The notes under the pieces: generated by a model
Databases searched by the model: none
Seen by the model: only the letters and a program-made list of their open reading frames with translations
What the model was told of the DNA's origin: nothing
Program-made: the position numbers and the translations under genes
Origin: Polaromonas sp. YR568
GTDB taxonomy: Bacteria > Pseudomonadota > Gammaproteobacteria > Burkholderiales > Burkholderiaceae_C
NCBI GenBank assembly: GCA_945878995.1
Contig: CAMCUN010000026.1
Span: forward strand, 1 to 47,648
DNA length: 47,648 nt
Reading direction: 5' to 3'
Shown here: one piece after another, positions 1-9,500 of the stretch
Layout: every line of letters starts with the position of its first letter
How positions within the stretch are numbered: position 1 is the stretch's first letter

Positions 1-1412
1 TCAGTCCAGCGGATGATGTGGCCTTGCGTGTTGTTGAGACGCGGGTTGGCTGCATCGGTCCTCAGGCGGCTGCCGTTGTTGGTGAAGGTGCAGTAAATGC
101 GGCGGTCTGGGCCCACAGTCACCCACTCGGGACGGTCCATCAGGGTGGCACCGGCCACGCGGGCAGCGGCCTTGGTCTCGATCAGCACGTCAGACTGCGT
201 GTTGAAATTGACCGTTGTCGCTGTGGGTGTCACCCCCACAGCGAGTTGTGTGACGTTGCCCAAGTCTTGGGCGCCAGCCACCAGGCCGTTCAGGCCTTGC
301 GTCAGCTCCATCCATGTGCCCGTGCCGTCTGCATTGAACTTGGCGGCATAGAGCTTGCCGCTGTCCAACAGGTTTTGGTTGGCAGCGCGGTTGGTGGGGT
401 TGTACTTGTTCGCAGCCACGAATTTGTACACACAGCCTGGAGTGGAGTCATCGCCCATGTAAATGGCCAGCGTGTTGTCGCTGTCCAGCATGTAAGCGGT
501 GTTCTCATGGTCAAAACGGCCCAGCGCCGTGCGCTTGACGGCGGGGAAAACACCTTGTGGGTCAATCTCTACCACCCAGCCATAGCCGTTGACCGGTTGT
601 GTGGGGTCCAGGTAGTTGTCTGTGGTTTCTTCGCAGGTCAGGTAGGTGCCCCATGGCGTCATGCCGCTGGCGCAGTTGTTGAGGGTGCCTTTGATCGCGG
701 AGCCCGCTGCAGCAGCAGCTGGGCCGGTGGCTGCAAAGATGGTGTTGCCGCTGTAGCGCTTGTTGTAGGTGGAATTCGCTTTAACCGCCCATTTGCCACC
801 GCTTTGCATCACTTCAATCACGGACACGCCGACCGTCGACAAGAGGCGTTTGCGATCTTCATCGCTGAGAGCGGCGATGGCAGCGGTGGAGCTTGGATAA
901 ACGGCGGGAGGAGGGGCGTAGACATAAGAATCAGGCGCTTCATGGTTAATGGCCAGCAAGCCGCCCACATTGGGGTCTACGCCAGGCAAGGGGAAAAATA
1001 CCATGCCGTCATGTTGACCGCCCGACACCTTCTCCATGGCGGCAGAGTCCAAAGCGGTGCCCGTGAAAGCTGTAGCGCCAGCCACCACTGCATCACCCGC
1101 AGAAAACAAGACCGAGCTTGTGTAGCCCTCTGGAACCACAACCGTGTTGCCCGTGACAGCTGGAATGCCCTTGAAGCTCAGGGCGTAGCTGACGCTGGTG
1201 CCTTCAGCCGCAGTGCTGCTGCCGCCGCAGGCCGAAAGCACGGCCGAGCTGCCGAAGGCTGCAGCAAATGCCGCACCAACGCCGCCACGCAAAATGGTTC
1301 TGCGCTGAGCGCCAGACTCTGCCAGCACCTCATGCATCATTTGGCCTGGGATTTCGACGATGTTGTTCTGCTTGCGAAATGCCGCGCGGAGTTCATCGGT
1401 GATGTAAGACAT
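1..1412 (-). CDS. phoX: PhoX-type alkaline phosphatase, Tat lipoprotein (3' end outside window)
   Basis: Reading the minus strand from the ATG at 1412 gives an open frame that runs off the window edge, about 470 residues. The N-terminus has a twin-arginine stretch (AQRRTILRGG), a hydrophobic Ala-rich segment and a lipobox (VLSAC), so it should be a Tat-exported lipoprotein. The rest resembles the PhoX/DUF839 family: GLLAINHEAPD, MTPWGTYLTCEET, GRFDHENTAYMLD and YMGDDSTPGCVYKFV. This family contains calcium-dependent phosphomonoesterases that release phosphate from organic esters outside the cytoplasm. An AAGGAA ribosome site lies 8-9 bases before the ATG, and a Pho-box-like repeat lies at 1499-1516. 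Family assignment is firm; substrate is not shown by sequence. Confidence 0.85.
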   Translation of the reverse strand, partial: MSYITDELRAAFRKQNNIVEIPGQMMHEVLAESGAQRRTILRGGVGAAFAAAFGSSAVLSACGGSSTAAEGTSVSYALSFKGIPAVTGNTVVVPEGYTSSVLFSAGDAVVAGATAFTGTALDSAAMEKVSGGQHDGMVFFPLPGVDPNVGGLLAINHEAPDSYVYAPPPAVYPSSTAAIAALSDEDRKRLLSTVGVSVIEVMQSGGKWAVKANSTYNKRYSGNTIFAATGPAAAAAGSAIKGTLNNCASGMTPWGTYLTCEETTDNYLDPTQPVNGYGWVVEIDPQGVFPAVKRTALGRFDHENTAYMLDSDNTLAIYMGDDSTPGCVYKFVAANKYNPTNRAANQNLLDSGKLYAAKFNADGTGTWMELTQGLNGLVAGAQDLGNVTQLAVGVTPTATTVNFNTQSDVLIETKAAARVAGATLMDRPEWVTVGPDRRIYCTFTNNGSRLRTDAANPRLNNTQGHIIRWT

Positions 1413-1498
1413 GAAGTAAGTTCCTTGAATCAATGAAAAGAAATTGGGCTGATTTCAAGCAGGGATTGAAGTCAGGAAACAATTTTTAAAAATCATTG

Positions 1499-1516
1499 AT
1501 GAAACTTTGATGAAGA
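1499..1516 (-). promoter_or_regulatory. Pho-box-like direct repeat upstream of phoX
   Basis: On the minus strand TCTTCATCAAAGTTTCAT contains TTCATCA twice with an 11-base period, the layout of a PhoB box (two 7-mers, 4-base spacer). By eye 12 of 18 positions match the E. coli consensus CTGTCATAAAACTGTCAT. It lies 87 bases before the phoX ATG. Regulation by PhoB is inferred. Confidence 0.45.
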
Positions 1517-1557
1517 ATAAAAAATCCCACGAACATCCGCCCATTTCACTTTAACCA

Positions 1558-2529
1558 TCAGGCATCACCCCGCGCAAACACCCGCGCGCCCAGCACCACC
1601 CCCGCCACCAACAAGGCCATGCCCAGCCAGGTGACGGGCTCGGGCCACGCGCCCCGGTGCACAAAGCCGTAGGCCAAGGCCGAGAGGGTTTCAAACACGA
1701 TGAGCTGGCCAGACAACGTGGTGGGCAAAAGGCGGCTGGCTTGGTTCCACCACAGCGTGCCCAGCCACGAGGCGAGCAGGCCCATGGCCAGCATCAGGCC
1801 CGCGTAATGCAGGGGGCGGGGGCCCCAGGGCTGGGCGCTGTCAAACGCCCCTGTGGCCAGCAGGTAGGCGGCCATGCCGACAGCGGCCAAAGGCAAGGTG
1901 GCCAGGCCTTGTGCGGTGGCCCAGGTGCCTGAGCCCACGCCAGGGTGGCGCTGCACCCAGGCCGCGTTGCGCAGGGGGTACCAGGTCCAGCAGGCCAGGG
2001 CAGCCACGGCCAGCAGCGTCCCCCAGGCCATGTTGGCGGCACTGCTGGCAAGTGCTTTGCCGGGCGCTGTGCCGGGCGCCAGGCGCTGGAGCTCTGAAAA
2101 ATGCACGCAAGCGATGCCCACCGCCATCAGCAGCAGCGGCAGCGCCAGGCGGCGCCAGGCCAGCTCGCGTCGGGTGAGATTGGCGCACACGGCAATGACC
2201 ACCGGCAGCGTGCCAATGATGACCGTGGGCAGCGGCACGCCCGCGAGTTGAATGGCCGAGGACAGCGCCAGGTAATACAGCAAATTACCCACGGCGGCAA
2301 GCTTGAGGGCCTCCAACCAGTCCGCGCGTGAGAGCTGGGCCAGCGCCCGCCGGTCGCGCCAGGCCAGCAGCAGCGCCACCAGGCCAAAAGCGAGGTAGCG
2401 GCCAAAGGTGAGCATGGCGGTTGAATAGTCGGGCAGCAGCACGGGTGCCACAAACACCAGCCCCCAGGCCAGGCCCGCCGCCAGGGCAAAGCCTATGCCT
2501 GCGCCCAGGCGGCCATCAAGGCGGGGCAT
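1558..2529 (-). CDS. EamA-family (DMT) transporter
   Basis: 323-residue, very hydrophobic protein with about ten membrane segments in two similar halves, the usual length and build of drug/metabolite transporter (EamA) permeases. The first helix has the sequence FALAAGLAWGLVFVAPVLL. A Trp/Gly-rich loop (LASWLGTLWWNQASRLLPTT) resembles the conserved segment of the second repeat. EamA proteins export amino acids, metabolites or drugs across the inner membrane; nothing here identifies the substrate. It is transcribed in the same direction as phoX, 145 bases upstream of it, and divergently from the gene at 2667. Confidence 0.85.
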   Translation of the reverse strand: MPRLDGRLGAGIGFALAAGLAWGLVFVAPVLLPDYSTAMLTFGRYLAFGLVALLLAWRDRRALAQLSRADWLEALKLAAVGNLLYYLALSSAIQLAGVPLPTVIIGTLPVVIAVCANLTRRELAWRRLALPLLLMAVGIACVHFSELQRLAPGTAPGKALASSAANMAWGTLLAVAALACWTWYPLRNAAWVQRHPGVGSGTWATAQGLATLPLAAVGMAAYLLATGAFDSAQPWGPRPLHYAGLMLAMGLLASWLGTLWWNQASRLLPTTLSGQLIVFETLSALAYGFVHRGAWPEPVTWLGMALLVAGVVLGARVFARGDA

Positions 2530-2580
2530 CAGCGCAGCACATCAAAAGGGGACGAGATCAAGCTCATATTGCAATAAAAC

Positions 2581-2597
2581 CGACATAGGCACGACAC
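2581..2597 (+). promoter_or_regulatory. Weak 11-base-period repeat upstream of phytase-like gene
   Basis: CGACATAGGCACGACAC repeats CGACA with an 11-base period, 70-86 bases before the ATG at 2667. It recalls a Pho box but matches the consensus poorly. It is listed because two other phosphatase-like genes here carry the same spacing. Confidence 0.2.
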
Positions 2598-2666
2598 ATG
2601 GGCAAGTGAGACTGCACACGCCTTTGGGCATCGACCTTTCATCTCACATTCAGAACAGAGGACTCT

Positions 2667-4016
2667 ATGCGAACACTCTTATTTTGCGCTGCGCTGATGG
2701 CCGCTGCGCCTGCCAGCGTGCTGGCCCAAACACAGCAACCCGCCACCTTGGCCGGCCATGCCGTGTTGCCCGCGCAAACCTTCATCAACATGCCCGCCGA
2801 CGCCCCCGCTGACCTGCGCGTTTCGGGCAAGTTCACCAACGCCATGGTGCGCAACGAGTTGCTGGGCAGCTTTGAAGGCCGCTCAGCAGGCCGGGGCACA
2901 GGCGTGCGCTTGCCTTTCAAAGGCCAGCCCGTGCAAGGCCACTCGGGCATCAAGAAAATGCCCGACGGCACCTACTGGGTGCTCACCGACAACGGCTTTG
3001 GCTCCAAGGCCAACTCGCCCGACGCCGCGCTGTTTTTGTCGCACTACAAAATTGACTGGGACAACGGCCGCATCAACAGGGCAAAGACCGTGTTCCTGCA
3101 CGACCCCGACAAAAAAGTGCCGTTTCGCATCGTTCACGAGGGCAGCAACAAGCGCTACTTGACTGGCTCTGACTTTGACCTGGAAGGCTTTCAAATCATC
3201 AACGGCAAGTTCTGGATTGGCGATGAATTTGGCCCCTACCTGATACGCGCCAACATGGACGGCCGGGTTGAAGCCGTGTTTGAGACCATGGCCGACGGCA
3301 AGCTGGTGATGTCGCCAGACCACTACATGGTGGTCACGCCCAACCCTGGCCAAAGCGCTGCAGCCGGTGTGAACCTGGGCCGTTCACGCGGCTTTGAAGG
3401 CCTGGCCGCCTCCAAAGATGGCCGCTTTCTTTACGGCATGCTCGAAGGCCCGCTGTGGGACGCCGCCGCGCGCGACTGGGAAAAGCAAGACGGCCAGCTG
3501 GTACTGCGGGTGCTGGAGTTTTCGGTGGCCGAGCAAAAGTGGACCGGCCGCCACTGGAAGTACGTGCTGTCACCGGGCGCCACCGCCATTGGCGACTTCA
3601 ACATGATTGACGCCACCACGGCCTTGGTGATTGAGCGCGACAACGGCGAAGGCACGGCCGACCGCGCCTGCCCAGACACCAAGCCAGCGCCCAATTGCTT
3701 TCACGACCTGGCCAAGTTCAAGCGCGTGGTCAAGATCGAGATGAGCGATGACAACGCCAACGCAGCGGTGCGCAAAATCGCCTACATCGACCTGATGAAC
3801 ATCCAGGACCCACAGAAAAAGGCCCGCAAGCCTTTGAACGGCGGCGTGTACACCTTCCCCTTCTTCACGATTGAGAACGTGGACATCGTGGACGAGCGCC
3901 ACATCATTGTGGGCAACGACAACAACCTGCCGTTCTCCTCCTCACGCGACCCCAACCGCGCGGACGACAACGAGTTCATGTTGCTGGAAGTGGAAGCTTT
4001 GTTGAAAGCCCGCTGA
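2667..4016 (+). CDS. Exported esterase-like phytase-family protein (PF13449 type)
   Basis: 449 residues beginning with a signal peptide (MRTLLFCAALMAAAPASVLAQ, cleavage after ALA/AQ). The body matches the 'esterase-like activity of phytase' family, beta-propeller-like exported proteins: TDNGFGSKANSPDAALFL, FWIGDEFGPYLIRA, MLEGPLWD, ALVIERDNGEG and VGNDNNLPFSS. A paralogue with the same motif order lies at 22411. The family's true substrate is poorly known, so phosphate-ester hydrolysis is an inference. An AGAGGA ribosome site precedes the ATG. It converges with radA, and the two stop codons are separated by only about 70 bases. Confidence 0.8.
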   Translation: MRTLLFCAALMAAAPASVLAQTQQPATLAGHAVLPAQTFINMPADAPADLRVSGKFTNAMVRNELLGSFEGRSAGRGTGVRLPFKGQPVQGHSGIKKMPDGTYWVLTDNGFGSKANSPDAALFLSHYKIDWDNGRINRAKTVFLHDPDKKVPFRIVHEGSNKRYLTGSDFDLEGFQIINGKFWIGDEFGPYLIRANMDGRVEAVFETMADGKLVMSPDHYMVVTPNPGQSAAAGVNLGRSRGFEGLAASKDGRFLYGMLEGPLWDAAARDWEKQDGQLVLRVLEFSVAEQKWTGRHWKYVLSPGATAIGDFNMIDATTALVIERDNGEGTADRACPDTKPAPNCFHDLAKFKRVVKIEMSDDNANAAVRKIAYIDLMNIQDPQKKARKPLNGGVYTFPFFTIENVDIVDERHIIVGNDNNLPFSSSRDPNRADDNEFMLLEVEALLKAR

Positions 4017-4064
4017 TGGCCGGTTGATCGCCTGACCTGGGCGGCAGGCCGATTTAATCTGTAT

Positions 4065-4090
4065 CTGACCCCAATTAAATCTGGGGTCAG
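4065..4090. repeat. CTGACCCC inverted repeat between convergent genes
   Basis: CTGACCCCA at 4065-4073 pairs with TGGGGTCAG at 4082-4090 around an 8-base AT-rich loop. The right arm includes the radA stop codon. It may help end transcription from both sides, although no T-run follows. Related words (TCTGACCC, GACCCCAATTAA) recur at 31225-31265, so this looks like a dispersed repeat family. Confidence 0.6.
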
Positions 4091-5463
4091 GACAGGGTGC
4101 GGAACACCTCAAGGGCTTGCTCCACGCGCTCTACGGGGTGGATGCTCAGGCCTTCTATGGGTTTTTTGGGGGCGTTGGCCTTGGGCACCACGGCCACTGA
4201 AAAGCCCAGCTTGGCGGCTTCTTTGAGGCGTTCTTGGCCGCGGGGGGCGGGTCGCACCTCGCCGGCCAGGCCCACCTCGCCAAAGGCCAAAAAGCCTTTG
4301 GGCAGGGCGCGGCCGCGCAAGCTCGATGCAATGGCCAGCATGACGGCCAGGTCGGCCGCCGGCTCGGTGATGCGAACGCCGCCCACCGCGTTGACAAACA
4401 CGTCTTGGTCTGAACAGGCCACACCCGCATGCCGGTGCAGCACGGCCAGCAGCATGGCCAAGCGGTCGCGGTCCAGGCCCACCGACAAGCGCCTGGGGCT
4501 GGGGCCGCCCGAGTCAACCAAGGCCTGGATTTCCACCAGTAGCGGGCGCGTGCCTTCGAGCGTGACCATCACGCAGCTGCCGGGCACGGGCTCGGCGTGC
4601 TGCGACAAGAAAATGGCGCTGGGGTTGCTCACGCCCTTGAGGCCTTTTTCGGTCATGGCGAACACGCCAATTTCGTTCACCGCGCCAAAGCGGTTTTTGA
4701 TGGCGCGCACCAGCCTGAAGCTCGAATGCGTGTCGCCCTCAAAGTACAGCACCGTGTCCACCATGTGTTCGAGCACACGCGGGCCGGCCAGCGCGCCTTC
4801 TTTGGTGACGTGGCCCACCAAAATAATGCTCACGCCGTCGCTTTTGGCTGCGCGCGTGAGGTGGGCCGCGCATTCGCGCACCTGCGCCACCGAGCCGGGG
4901 GCCGAGGTGAGCTGGTCGGAGTACACGGTTTGAATGGAGTCGATCACCGCCACCGTGGGCTGGGCCGACTGCAGCACGGCCAGCATTTTTTCAAGCTGGG
5001 TTTCGGCCAGCACCTGCACCATGGAGCCGTCCAGCCCCAGGCGCCTGGCCCGCAGTGCCACCTGTGCGCCGCTTTCTTCGCCCGTGATGTAGAGCGTCTT
5101 CTGGCCTTGGCGCTGCAGCGAGTCGAGGGCCTGCAAGAGCAAGGTGGACTTGCCAATGCCCGGGTCGCCCCCTATGAGCACCACGCCGCCTTCGACAATG
5201 CCGCCGCCCAAGACGCGGTCAAGTTCTTCATGGCCGGTGGGCGTGCGCTCAAAGTCGCTGGCCTCAATTTGCGACAAGGGCCGCAGTTCGGCGCTGGGCG
5301 CCAAACCTGGGCGGCCGGCAAAGCGGTTTTTGCCTGTGCCTGCCGGTTCGGCCACGGCTTCTACCAGCGAGTTCCAGGCGCCGCAATGCGGGCATTTGCC
5401 CAGCCACTTGGGGGTGGTGCCGCCGCAGTCGCTGCAGCTGAAGTGGGTCTTGTCCTTGGCCAT
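4087..5463 (-). CDS. radA: DNA repair protein RadA
   Basis: 458 residues, the normal RadA length when started at the ATG at 5463 (MAKDKTHFSC). A longer frame upstream adds 65 residues with no family character. It has the N-terminal C4 zinc finger (CSDCG at residues 10-14, CPHC at 24-27), Walker A (GGDPGIGKST, about residue 100), the RadA-specific KNRFG motif (about residue 256) and the C-terminal Lon-protease-like domain (DVFVNAVGGVRITEPAADL onwards). RadA is a RecA-related DnaB-type helicase that drives branch migration in recombination and repair. It is divergent from the cyclophilin gene at 5580, with 116 bases between the starts. Confidence 0.97.
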   Translation of the reverse strand: MAKDKTHFSCSDCGGTTPKWLGKCPHCGAWNSLVEAVAEPAGTGKNRFAGRPGLAPSAELRPLSQIEASDFERTPTGHEELDRVLGGGIVEGGVVLIGGDPGIGKSTLLLQALDSLQRQGQKTLYITGEESGAQVALRARRLGLDGSMVQVLAETQLEKMLAVLQSAQPTVAVIDSIQTVYSDQLTSAPGSVAQVRECAAHLTRAAKSDGVSIILVGHVTKEGALAGPRVLEHMVDTVLYFEGDTHSSFRLVRAIKNRFGAVNEIGVFAMTEKGLKGVSNPSAIFLSQHAEPVPGSCVMVTLEGTRPLLVEIQALVDSGGPSPRRLSVGLDRDRLAMLLAVLHRHAGVACSDQDVFVNAVGGVRITEPAADLAVMLAIASSLRGRALPKGFLAFGEVGLAGEVRPAPRGQERLKEAAKLGFSVAVVPKANAPKKPIEGLSIHPVERVEQALEVFRTLS

Positions 5464-5579
5464 GGGGCAAGTGTAGGTGGGGCGGTAGGCAACCAAGGCC
5501 TTGGCACCGCTTGGAGCCTGGGTGCAACTTGCGAGGATTAACGAGCCTTGATGCATGCTGAGCCATAGAATCCCAGTCC

Positions 5580-6524
5580 ATGAGAATTTATGTCTACATT
5601 TCAATGCTTGCCGCCGCGCTGAGCGCCTGTGGCGGCGGCGGCGGTGGCAGCTCGGCAAGCACGGGCACCCCAGACAGCAACAGCGACCTGACCGCTGCGG
5701 CTTCTGTCACAGCCAAGCCCTTGGCAGACAACAAGGTGGAGTTGCGCTTGGCGGGCACGGGGCTGGCGAGCCGCTTTTGCATTCGCCAAAGCAACGCCAC
5801 GCCGCTGGCCAGCGACCCCTGCTTCAGCGACGCCGATTCTTCGCTCAAAGTGCAGCAAAAAACCTTGACGCCTTCGGCCACGCAGCCAGCGAGCTTCACG
5901 GCCTGGTTGCTCACGGGCAGCAGCGTGAGCAGGCACGGCCAGGTGAGTGTGGCGGGCAAAACCTGCAGCCAAGCGGCCTACACCGCCTCCAGCAGCAGCG
6001 CCTTGCCCACGGTCTGCGTCATCACCGACAAAGGGGAGTCGGTGCTGGCGCTGGAGCCGGTCAAAGCCCCCGTGACGGTGGGCAACTTTTTGCGTTATGT
6101 GAACCAGGGCTTTTACGACCAAACGGTGTTTCACCGTTTTGGCAAAGTCGGCTTTGGCTTTGCGCAAGGGGGCGGCTTCACCCACAGCGGCAGCGGCTAC
6201 GTGTCCAAAAACAGCACCCAAGCGGCCATTGCGCTGGAGTCCACCTTGAGCAGCGGCCTGAGCAACACAGCAGGCACGATTTCCATGGCGCGCACCAACG
6301 ACCCCGACAGCGCGACCGCCGGTTTTTTTGTGAACACGGCCAACAACAGCAACAGTTTTGACAGCCGCAGCAACCGCGACGGCTATGCGGTGTTTGGCAG
6401 CTTCATCTATGGGGCGGGCACCTGGACGGCCATGGTCGACTCGATCACGGCCATCTCCGGCCGAAGCGATGTGACCGAGCCGACCCCACCCATTGCGCTG
6501 CAATGGGCCTACCAGATCAAGTAA
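5580..6524 (+). CDS. Cyclophilin-type peptidyl-prolyl isomerase, lipoprotein
   Basis: 314 residues. The start MRIYVYISMLAAALSAC gives a short signal sequence with lipobox LSAC, followed by a Gly/Ser linker, so the protein is probably anchored in a membrane facing the periplasm. An N-terminal region of about 120 residues has no recognised domain. From about residue 140 it is a cyclophilin: APVTVGNFLRYVNQGFYDQT, VFHRFGKVGFGFAQGGG, GTISMARTNDPDSATAGFFV and FDSRSNRDGYAVFG. Cyclophilins isomerise X-Pro bonds during folding. The adhesin gene begins 13 bases after its stop, so the two are probably co-transcribed, and folding of exported protein is a plausible role. Confidence 0.88.
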   Translation: MRIYVYISMLAAALSACGGGGGGSSASTGTPDSNSDLTAAASVTAKPLADNKVELRLAGTGLASRFCIRQSNATPLASDPCFSDADSSLKVQQKTLTPSATQPASFTAWLLTGSSVSRHGQVSVAGKTCSQAAYTASSSSALPTVCVITDKGESVLALEPVKAPVTVGNFLRYVNQGFYDQTVFHRFGKVGFGFAQGGGFTHSGSGYVSKNSTQAAIALESTLSSGLSNTAGTISMARTNDPDSATAGFFVNTANNSNSFDSRSNRDGYAVFGSFIYGAGTWTAMVDSITAISGRSDVTEPTPPIALQWAYQIK

Positions 6525-6537
6525 CCCGAAAGCGGCC

Positions 6538-9500
6538 ATGACAGAACCCACGCTCCCCGACCTGGTGGCCCAAGTTGCACAAACTGCCCAAGCTGCCCCA
6601 CAAGCCGCCCAAGTGGCACCGATTGCGCCCCGCACCGCGACGGGCTCTGCCGCGCCCGTGGCCATGCCAGACCTGGTGCCCAGCTTGAAGTTCTCGCCCA
6701 CGCTGCAGCGCATCCGTGCGCAGCGCCAGGCCGAGCTTGAAGCCAACCCCCAGGCCAAGCCGGCACCCAAGGCTGAGCCGGAGACGCCCGCAACGGCTTC
6801 AGCAGCTTCTGCGGCTGGAGCCCCCGCAGAGCCCACCGCCGGCGCGGCGGCCGAGCCTGCGGCCACGGCCACATCGGGCAGCAGCTGGCTGGCGCCAGAC
6901 TCGCCCTTGCTCAAGCCCTTGCCCGACAGCGTTCCGGCTGAGATCAAAGGCTTTTTTGGCGGTGTGCCCATGGGGGCTCTGGGCACGGGGGCCTTGCTGG
7001 TGGCCGGTGCGGCTGGCCTGGCGTCCTCGGGCGGCAAGGGCAGCAGCGCGCCCGCCGCCGCAGCAGCGGACACGGCCGCCCCGGCGCTGCTAGGCGCCAA
7101 GCTCAATGACAGCGGCAGCCAGCTGATCTTGAACTACAACGAAGTGCTCAGCGGCACCCTGCCCGACAAAGCCAGCTTTGTGGTGAGCGTGAACGGGGTG
7201 GCCAACACCGTCACGGCCGTGGCACTCGGCAGCGACGCCAGCTCTGTGGTGCTGACGCTGACCAGCAGCGTCACCAGCGCCCAGACCGTGCGCGTGAGCC
7301 TGGCCGATGGTGCGGCCATCAAAGACACCGCAGGCAACGCGGCCGCCAGCTTTCGCGATCAGGCCGTGGTGGTCGCTGACAAAACCGCGCCCACCCGGCT
7401 CAGCGCCAATGCGCTCACGGGCGCTGGCGGCTCGGTCATCGTGCTGCGCTATTCCGAGGACCTGCTGGCCAGCGCCAAGCCCGAGCCCGGCGACTTTGCG
7501 CTCAGCGTCAACGGCACCCCTGTGACCCCCAGCGCTGTGGATGTCATTGGCGATTCGGTGCGCCTGACGCTGGCTAACCCAATTGCCAACCCGGCCAGCG
7601 CCACGGTGAGGCTGAACTTCACCCAGCCCGCCAACAGCAGCCGCGCCGTGCAAGACCCTGCAGGCAACCTGGTGGCCAGCATCTCCGAGGCCGGTGGCCT
7701 GTTGATCAGCAGCAGCCAGGACCTGGCCCCGCCCACCCTGGGCAGCGCGGCCACTTCGGCCGAACTGGTGGGCCGGCCCTCCAGCCTGCTGCGGCTGATT
7801 TTTAACGAGGCGCTGGACGCTGGCGCCCTGCCCGATGTCGCCAGCCTGGCCCTGCAGCTGAGCCTGGGCGGCAGCACCCGCAGCGTGGCCGTGAGCTCGC
7901 TCAAGGTGGTGGGCGCATCTCTGGAGCTGACCCTGGCCGAGACGGTGAGCGACGAGCAATCAGGCCTGCGCCTGGTTTACACCCCGCCTGCCAGCGGCCC
8001 AGCGCTGCAGGACTGGGCCGGCAACGATGTGGCGGCCTTCAGCCGCGGCATAGGCCTGGGGGACGTGGTGCCGCCCACGGTGGTGTCCAGTCGTTTCACC
8101 TCGGCCACCACGCTGGAGCTGACCTTCAGCGAGACCCTGGCAGGCTTGGGCCCAGACAAGGCCAGCTTTGGCCTGGTGGCCAACGGTGGCGCTGCGCTCA
8201 AGGCCACGGGCAGCAGCATTTCAGGCCGCACGCTGGTGCTGAACTTGGACGCGGCGGTGGAAAGCGGCAAAGCCGCCACCTTGAGCTACACCGCAGCGGC
8301 GGGCGACGCTTCTTTGCTCAACCCGGCGCTGCAAGACGCAGCGGGCAATGACACCGCCAGCTTCAACCAGACGCTGGACACCACGGCACCCAGCCTGGTC
8401 AGCGCCAACACGGGCAGCGACGGACTGAGCGTGCGCCTGGCCTACAACGACAGCCTGCTCAGCCCGAGCAGCAGCAGCACCCCCGCCATCCCGGCGGTGG
8501 CGGCCAGCGCCTTCAAGGTCTTTAAGAGCCAGGGCGTGGAGGTGGTCGTCAGCAGCGTGACGGTGTTGAACAACGAGGTCAGCCTGGTACTGGCCAGCGC
8601 GCTCAGCGGCACCGACACGGTGACGGTGTTCTACGTGGCGCCCACCGCCAACATTGGCGTGGCCAATGCCGCCCTGCAAGACAGCACGGGCAACGACGCG
8701 GCCGCCCTGGGCAGCGGCGTGAGTGGGCAGCCGGTCAGCAACAAGGTGCTGCCCACCGTGACGCGCGCCGCACTCGACTCGCTGGCCGCGCCGCTGGACA
8801 CGGTGACCCTGACCCTGAGCGAAGCTCCAGTGGGCGCCCTGCCCGACAAGTCCGCCTTCAGCTTGAGCTTGGGCGGCGTGGCGCAGACCCTGGGCAGCGT
8901 GAGCCTGTCTGGCAACGACTTGGTGATCAGCCTGACCAGCCCCCTGTCCAGCGACGGCGCGCTGACCCTGAGCTACACCCCACCGGCCAGCAACGCGCTG
9001 CAAGACGCTGATGGCAACCGGCTGGCGAGCCTGAACAGGTCGCTGGGCCAGGTCAAAACCGGCAGCGCGGCGGCCGACACCCTCAGCGGCCAGGCCGCAC
9101 TGAGCGACTACTTCTTGGGCAGCGCCGGCAACGACAGCTACAGCGGCCTGGGCGGCGCCGACACCTGGGTGTGGCCCGACTTTGGTGCAGGCGGGCCAGG
9201 CGGTTTTGTGCAGACGATCAAGGACTTTGGCTTCAAAAAAGGCAGTGGCACGCTCCAGGGCAGCAGCGAGGCCGACCTGCTGGACCTGCGCCAGCTGCTC
9301 GACGGCTACACCGCCGCCAGCACCATCGCAGACTTTCTGCGCTTTGACAAAAACGCCGACAACAAGTTGGTGCTGAATATCGACCGCGACGGCGGCGCCA
9401 CCTTCGCCGCCACGGCTTCTTTGCTGTTCGACAACGTCACCGTGGACGCCAACAACCAGTTGCTCGCCGGCGGCCAGTTCGTCAGCCACAACGCCGGCAA

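Noticed and set aside
18..1436. Long plus-strand open frame of 472 codons
   Set aside because: It is antisense to phoX. The minus-strand reading has a Tat signal, lipobox and PhoX motifs; the plus reading has no family character.
4597..5541. Plus-strand open frames across radA
   Set aside because: Shadow of radA caused by high G+C; the protein is His/Gln-rich and unlike any family.
5601..7106. 501-codon minus-strand frame
   Set aside because: Antisense to the cyclophilin and adhesin genes; Ala-rich with no motifs.
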